Source: Owenia fusiformis (Eukaryota; Annelida; Polychaeta; Sabellida; Oweniidae). Taken from it: a stretch of DNA of 64,000 bases. The notes beneath the pieces are model-generated. The model did not search any database. It had not been told where the DNA came from and saw only the letters and a list, made by a program, of their open reading frames with translations. Made by a program: the position numbers and the translations under genes. Positions 51,101 through 57,100 of this stretch are shown here, piece after piece; within the stretch, counting starts at the first letter, position 1, and each line of letters opens with the position of its first letter. The stretch spans positions 13,166,150 through 13,230,149 of the forward strand of contig CAIIXF020000002.1 of assembly GCA_903813345.2 (NCBI GenBank), in the 5' to 3' direction.

Positions 51101-54100
51101 ATTTTTATGGTAACTAGTTCTTTAGTGATCACTGAAAATTGTGAGAATTACTGATTAATGACCAGAAATAAGGCAAAAAATTTTCAATAACTATATCTTA
51201 AATTGATATTAAAGATTAATGATACCTTGTACTACTAAATCTGGTTTTGGTTCTGTGCATAAACGTCTATTCAAGGGGTCCAATTCTCCTGGGGAGAGGA
51301 AACCCTGTAAATAAAATATATGGATAGATTACTGAAGTATAAAACGATCAAACTACAACTAGAACTACATCAACTCCAAGGTGTAGCAAATCCCATTGAA
51401 CAGTCAAATCTGCAATTACAGTCCTTTTAGTGCTTGTTGTATTCACATATAAAATTTCAACAAAATCTACCCCATACTTTTCCAGTTACAAGGTAAAAAT
51501 AAAAATAACACACATAAAAATAATATAATACTGTGATATTTAAAAAAAAACTTAACATGGCTGAAACTCCTTAAATTACAAATGGCGAGGGGATATTTTG
51601 CACACTGCTGTGATATTTCCAAGATCATTTTCTTGTTACCTCATGTAGCAGCCTGCTAAGCACATATAACGACTGGGACCACATGTGAGGCATTTTACCA
51701 ATAGCCTTCCTCTCTTGACTATGTGGCTGCTTGTATTCTGCTTCAACCTGAAATCAACAAGAACAAAGCAAATTGCTCAAAGATATCTAAATCAATAATA
51801 ATGTTGCGATTTGCAAATTTTAATAGCATTAAAGAAATGAGGTATCATGAGACACACAGTTGAATTCTGATGACAACAAATATTAACCGAGACATAAATG
51901 TGCAAAATGTCACCACCTGCCACTTGTTACAGACGCCGAACATGATTTGTTACAGATAACAATAGCGAATCAACAACTGCTGAACACTGATGTACAATAG
52001 TTGATGTACAGGGTGAGCCAAAAAAGGTAACCCAAACAAATGTGAAAATGGATTTCATATACGCCATCCGAATTGTGCAATTTCGACCCATCACAGCCCC
52101 ATATAATTAACAACCTTAGAAGCATTAGAAACTTGAAACAAGAGATTAGAAGGAATATGAGAGCCATAACACAAGTTATCTGGGAATGTGTAGGCAGAAC
52201 AACTTCACTGATGCGCTCAAGTTTGCTTCGAGAGATGAGACTGGCATTTTGAGCATGTTTTGTAAAATGAATGTAAAATCATGACCATTTGTAATAGACT
52301 AATGAAACTTCTTAAAATGATAGTACGTTGAACAAGGCTTAATTGTACTAAATATGAACTTAAACCCCCACTAAATAACTGAGTTATTAACATCCAGTTG
52401 GGTTACCTTTTTTGGCTCACCCTGTACTAAAAAGATCAAGTCTATTGTCATCCAAATAAATTAATTCATTGTCTGAATGAGAACAAGGCACAGGACGTGA
52501 ACGAGATCACACCATCAAATAGGCAGACACTATGAACCAGGAAAACTGTTCTCCTATTATGTTTACAAATTTCAAGAACAAGAAAACAAGATGGCCGCCC
52601 AAAAGTTAATCAGCTCTAGTACTTGATATCCTCTATCATTTGTGTAAATTTGAAGGAAATCCGATGAGCGGTTTTCCTGAAATGGCGATGACAAGATTTT
52701 TTCGAAAAACCTTCAAAATGGCCACCAGAAAACAAGATGGCCGCCCAAAAGTTAATCAGCTCTAGTACTTGATATCCTCTATCATGTGTGTAAATTTGAA
52801 GGAAATCCGATGAGCGGATTTTCTGAAATGGCGATGACAAGATTTTTCGAAAAATCTTCAAAATGGCTGCCAGAAAACAAGATGGCCGCCCAAAAGTTAA
52901 TCAGCTCTAGTACTTGATATCCTCCATCATTTGTGTAAATTTGAAGGAAATCCGATGAGCGGTTTTCCTAAAATGGCGATGACAAGATTTTTCGAAAAAC
53001 CTTCAAAATGGCCGCCAGAAAACAAGATGACCACCCAAAAGTTAATCAGCTCTAGTACTTCATATGCTCTATCATCTCTGCGAATTTGGAGAAAATCTGG
53101 TGAGCAGTTTTCCTTAAACGGCGATGACAAAAAGCGGGACGATCACGACCACGATCACGACCAGTATGACGACTATATCCCACCGATGGTGTGATAAAAA
53201 GTCATGGCTCTAATTAAATTGAATAAAACACTTTAGTCATACAATAAATTCTTTTCACCCATCATTCTGACGTACCTTATCTGCTGGAACTGTGTACATT
53301 TCTGGCATAAGTTTAATCCCTTTTTCTCCTGTTATCATCAGCTCTTCCATCAGCTTGACATACTCCTCAGCCTTAAAGATAAATCAAGTCAGACATCTAT
53401 GCTAAAGGGTAGGATCTTAAGCCAGAGTTAAAGACAGAGTTGGTCATAGTCAGGGATGTTAAAATCATTCTATAACTTCATGTAGTATATCCTGGTTCTT
53501 TCTCTAATGGGATCAAAAAAGGAATTTATCACGTGAATTTGGCTTTGTGTAAGTGTTCGATAAGATCATATACATTTTCCTAGCCCTTCCACAAAATGCC
53601 TAATTAGCCCAGGTTTACTGATTCTCTATTTTTTATGTAGATGATTTAATGTTTTAATCATAGTAAGATTCTTGACCTGTTAATTGTGTTAGCAGTTTTC
53701 TTGGAATTTTGATGACAAAAATTGATTTGTAGTCTCGAACTTTGACAAACTTAGATAACAACTGTTTGTGACCTATTTTGATGAGCTTGACCTACGTCCC
53801 TGAAAATTTCACTTTTCAGACCTCAGTAGGTTTTTTGTAACTGAGCCAACGTTTTGAATCCCAAAAATCAATATACAAAATCAACTTTTTAGCTTTACAT
53901 GTATAAGCAAATTACCTGTCTTATATCACCAGTAAAGATACCATCAAGGACAAAGTAGGCAAAAAACAATGGCCATTCACATTCTATATGTTCAAATTTC
54001 TTCAATTCCCAGGGTTCATAGTGCAGCCGATTACGATCCTAAAACAAGACAAACATGATATTTAGTTATATAAAACATGAGCAATATAAGTTTTTTTCTG

Positions 54101-57100
54101 GTTGGGAACATTCCTTAGTATTTTTCAAATAAATTGGGTAGTCCCTAATGAATCATTCGTGATGTGTGTTAGTAGAATCATCAATGATGCATGTGACATA
54201 GACACATCTGAGTGAATGGCCCTTACTTATGCTGTTTTTCTATATTTAATAAGTGGAATCAACACACATGTTTTTGGATGTAGTTGAAAGAATATCCATA
54301 ATGACAGAGAATCAGTGCATTAGGTATGTAGCTACCTCTTTTGCTGTCCTGTACCCATCCCTCAGAAATCTGCAACATCCGTATCTTCCCTTAAATGCAA
54401 TAAAATAGCTTCATTTTATTTTGAAAGAGAAGACAAATACAGCACAAATGAATATTGGTTTTGCAAAAATGGACTATTAGCTACCAGATTAAGTTTTTAA
54501 CAAATAGAAAACTAGCAATTCGATTTAACTTAAGTAGAAAATCAAAATCTCTAAAAGTTCTATTTCAATTGCTATACATGAGCATGTGAAACTCCACTTG
54601 TAATATTAAATAAATTATGTTAATATTCTTCAGTATTTGAAACATCATTACACTCGCTCATTTTTATTCTTTTCAATTTGCATTGTAATTTTTTATGAGT
54701 ATGGCAAATCAAAGATAGCTATCTCACTTGCAACTTTTCTTTAACTGTTTCCCTAGTAAGGTCTATGATCTCAGGGTCATCAAGGGCAAAAGCTGGGAAT
54801 CCTATAATACTCATCAGACTTGCATCAACCTCCTGAATGAGATGTATTGGCAAACTTACAAACGGAATCAAACATAATAGGGGTATAAAATTATACAAGG
54901 AATTAATATGACAAAATGTCACCATCTAGTTGCACACAATTAGAGAGTGCTAATTTGTTGTCATGGTAACATTTGAAGTCATTGTGACTATGTCTTCTTA
55001 AGTTACAGTATGTAAGAACTCATTGCCATGGTAACTGAAACTGACAAAATATGTTAAAATTTATAACATGTCTACATGAGTTGAACACTACTTCTTAAAT
55101 TACATAATATGTCACAATATGTCTACTTATGACCATTAACATTACCATTTATTTATTATTGAGGGGTTCAACAGGGGTCGACAAAAAATAAAAAAATATT
55201 AGATTCTGATCATTTTGAAGTTTACAACAGACTATCTACTCATTTATCGTTTTTTGGAAAGGTAATTAGTATGACATATTGATTTTATCTGTTTAATTGA
55301 GAATAAGATCGTCTGTCTGACTAAATTTTGCATTCAAAATGATAAAAAATAATGATTCCATTTAGTTCACTTTCTCTTAACATCATCTTGTTTTTCCTTG
55401 ATCCGCCAATTGTTTCGTTATGTTTATGATGATAAAACATATATTCCTACATACATTTTGACCCTTTGAGGACCTGTTAACATTATCGTTTACTTATCAT
55501 TGAGGGGTTTAACAGAGGTTCCAGAATGATGAAAAATATTAGATATTGACATTTTAGAAGTTTACAACGAATTATCTATTCATCACCTTTTGGAAAGGTT
55601 ATTAGCATGATATATTGATTTTATCTGTTTAATCGAAAATAAGATCTTCTGTCTGACTATATTTTGCATTCAAAATGATTAAAAATAATGGTTCCATTTA
55701 GTTCACTTTCTTTGAACATCATCTTGTTTTGGTTGATCTGCCAATTTTTTCGATATGATTAAAAGATATATATTCCTACAAACGTTTTCACCTGTTGAGC
55801 ACTTGTAAAAACTGAGCACTGTTTACATTTCAAAACCTTGAAAAAGCATTTGATCGCATATAATATTGCATTTAAATCATAATCTAAGATGATTTAAGAA
55901 TTTATAAAGATAGATTTAAACATCAATAAAGCATATGATATGATGTGGGGTGAAAGGATATATGATTTGCGATACCCAAACTTTTTTTGAAATTAACTGG
56001 ATAACTGTTAAGGAAATGTCAAAAATCTACAGCCCCCTAAGTCAAGTTTACCTTGATTTTATCTTTAATGGCCTCGTTTTGAATAAAACTGAATACTTAA
56101 CTGAAAGAATAATAGAATAAGGTTTTTAACAATACCCACATTATTGAAATCAGATGCGTAACAAAGATCCCCAAGGATAGGTCGTTAGACACCCCCCTAC
56201 TCCCTTGATGCTTAGTGTTAGACATATTAGTGACCCGACATTATTTCTAAGCATATTTTTCATGGTATTTAAACCTTAATCGTACCAGAATATAACAATA
56301 GTACAATAACGTCATTCCCAAGGGCAATATAGTGAAATATTGGACCAAGGGCCATAGTATTATTACCACCGTTAATGCCAAGGGCTGAAATAGCAAAAAT
56401 CATAAGCATTGAAGAACATCTCATTTCCCGGGGAAAATTGCCAGGCGTTAATGCATTATAAGCCCACCAATGACGTGATATTGCTCAGATTGTTATAGTA
56501 AAAAAATGCTATTTGCCAAAGTGAACCCCCCCTAGAATTTTTTAGAAAAACGAACCCCCCCTATGAAAATTCTGGCTATGGGCCTGCTTACTCACAAAAG
56601 CAAATTAAAATCATTAGGCTGTAACAGTAAGCTTTAAAAAAAGTTATAGGGAGTTTGATGAGTTGTACCCCCACTGTGAACTTGGATTCCATTTTTCAGT
56701 TGAAAGGATGTGTCCGGGTATATGCCCTTTTGGTCCCTCAGTCAAATGTCTGTGAAATATGGTTTTTATTACTGTCCTAGTTATATTTAATAAGTATATT
56801 TCCTTTTTCACGAGTTTTGATGCATAATTAATCCCCTGCTGAGAGTCAGAATAAGTATCTTAACAAAACAAAAAATAGTCATTATCATAGAAAAAACAGC
56901 AATGGCTACATGTATGACATACAAAGAAGAAATAACTTAAGACCCATGAAGAATTAAAAAGAAAATCATGTTTTTGAAATATATTTTATGATTAATTTTT
57001 TTTTCTAATTTCTAAATTTCCCGCCAGTTTAATTTGAAGGGGGAAAAACAAGATGGTTGCCATTTGATGTAAGAAATATCAGAAAAAAAGTTGCTTCACT

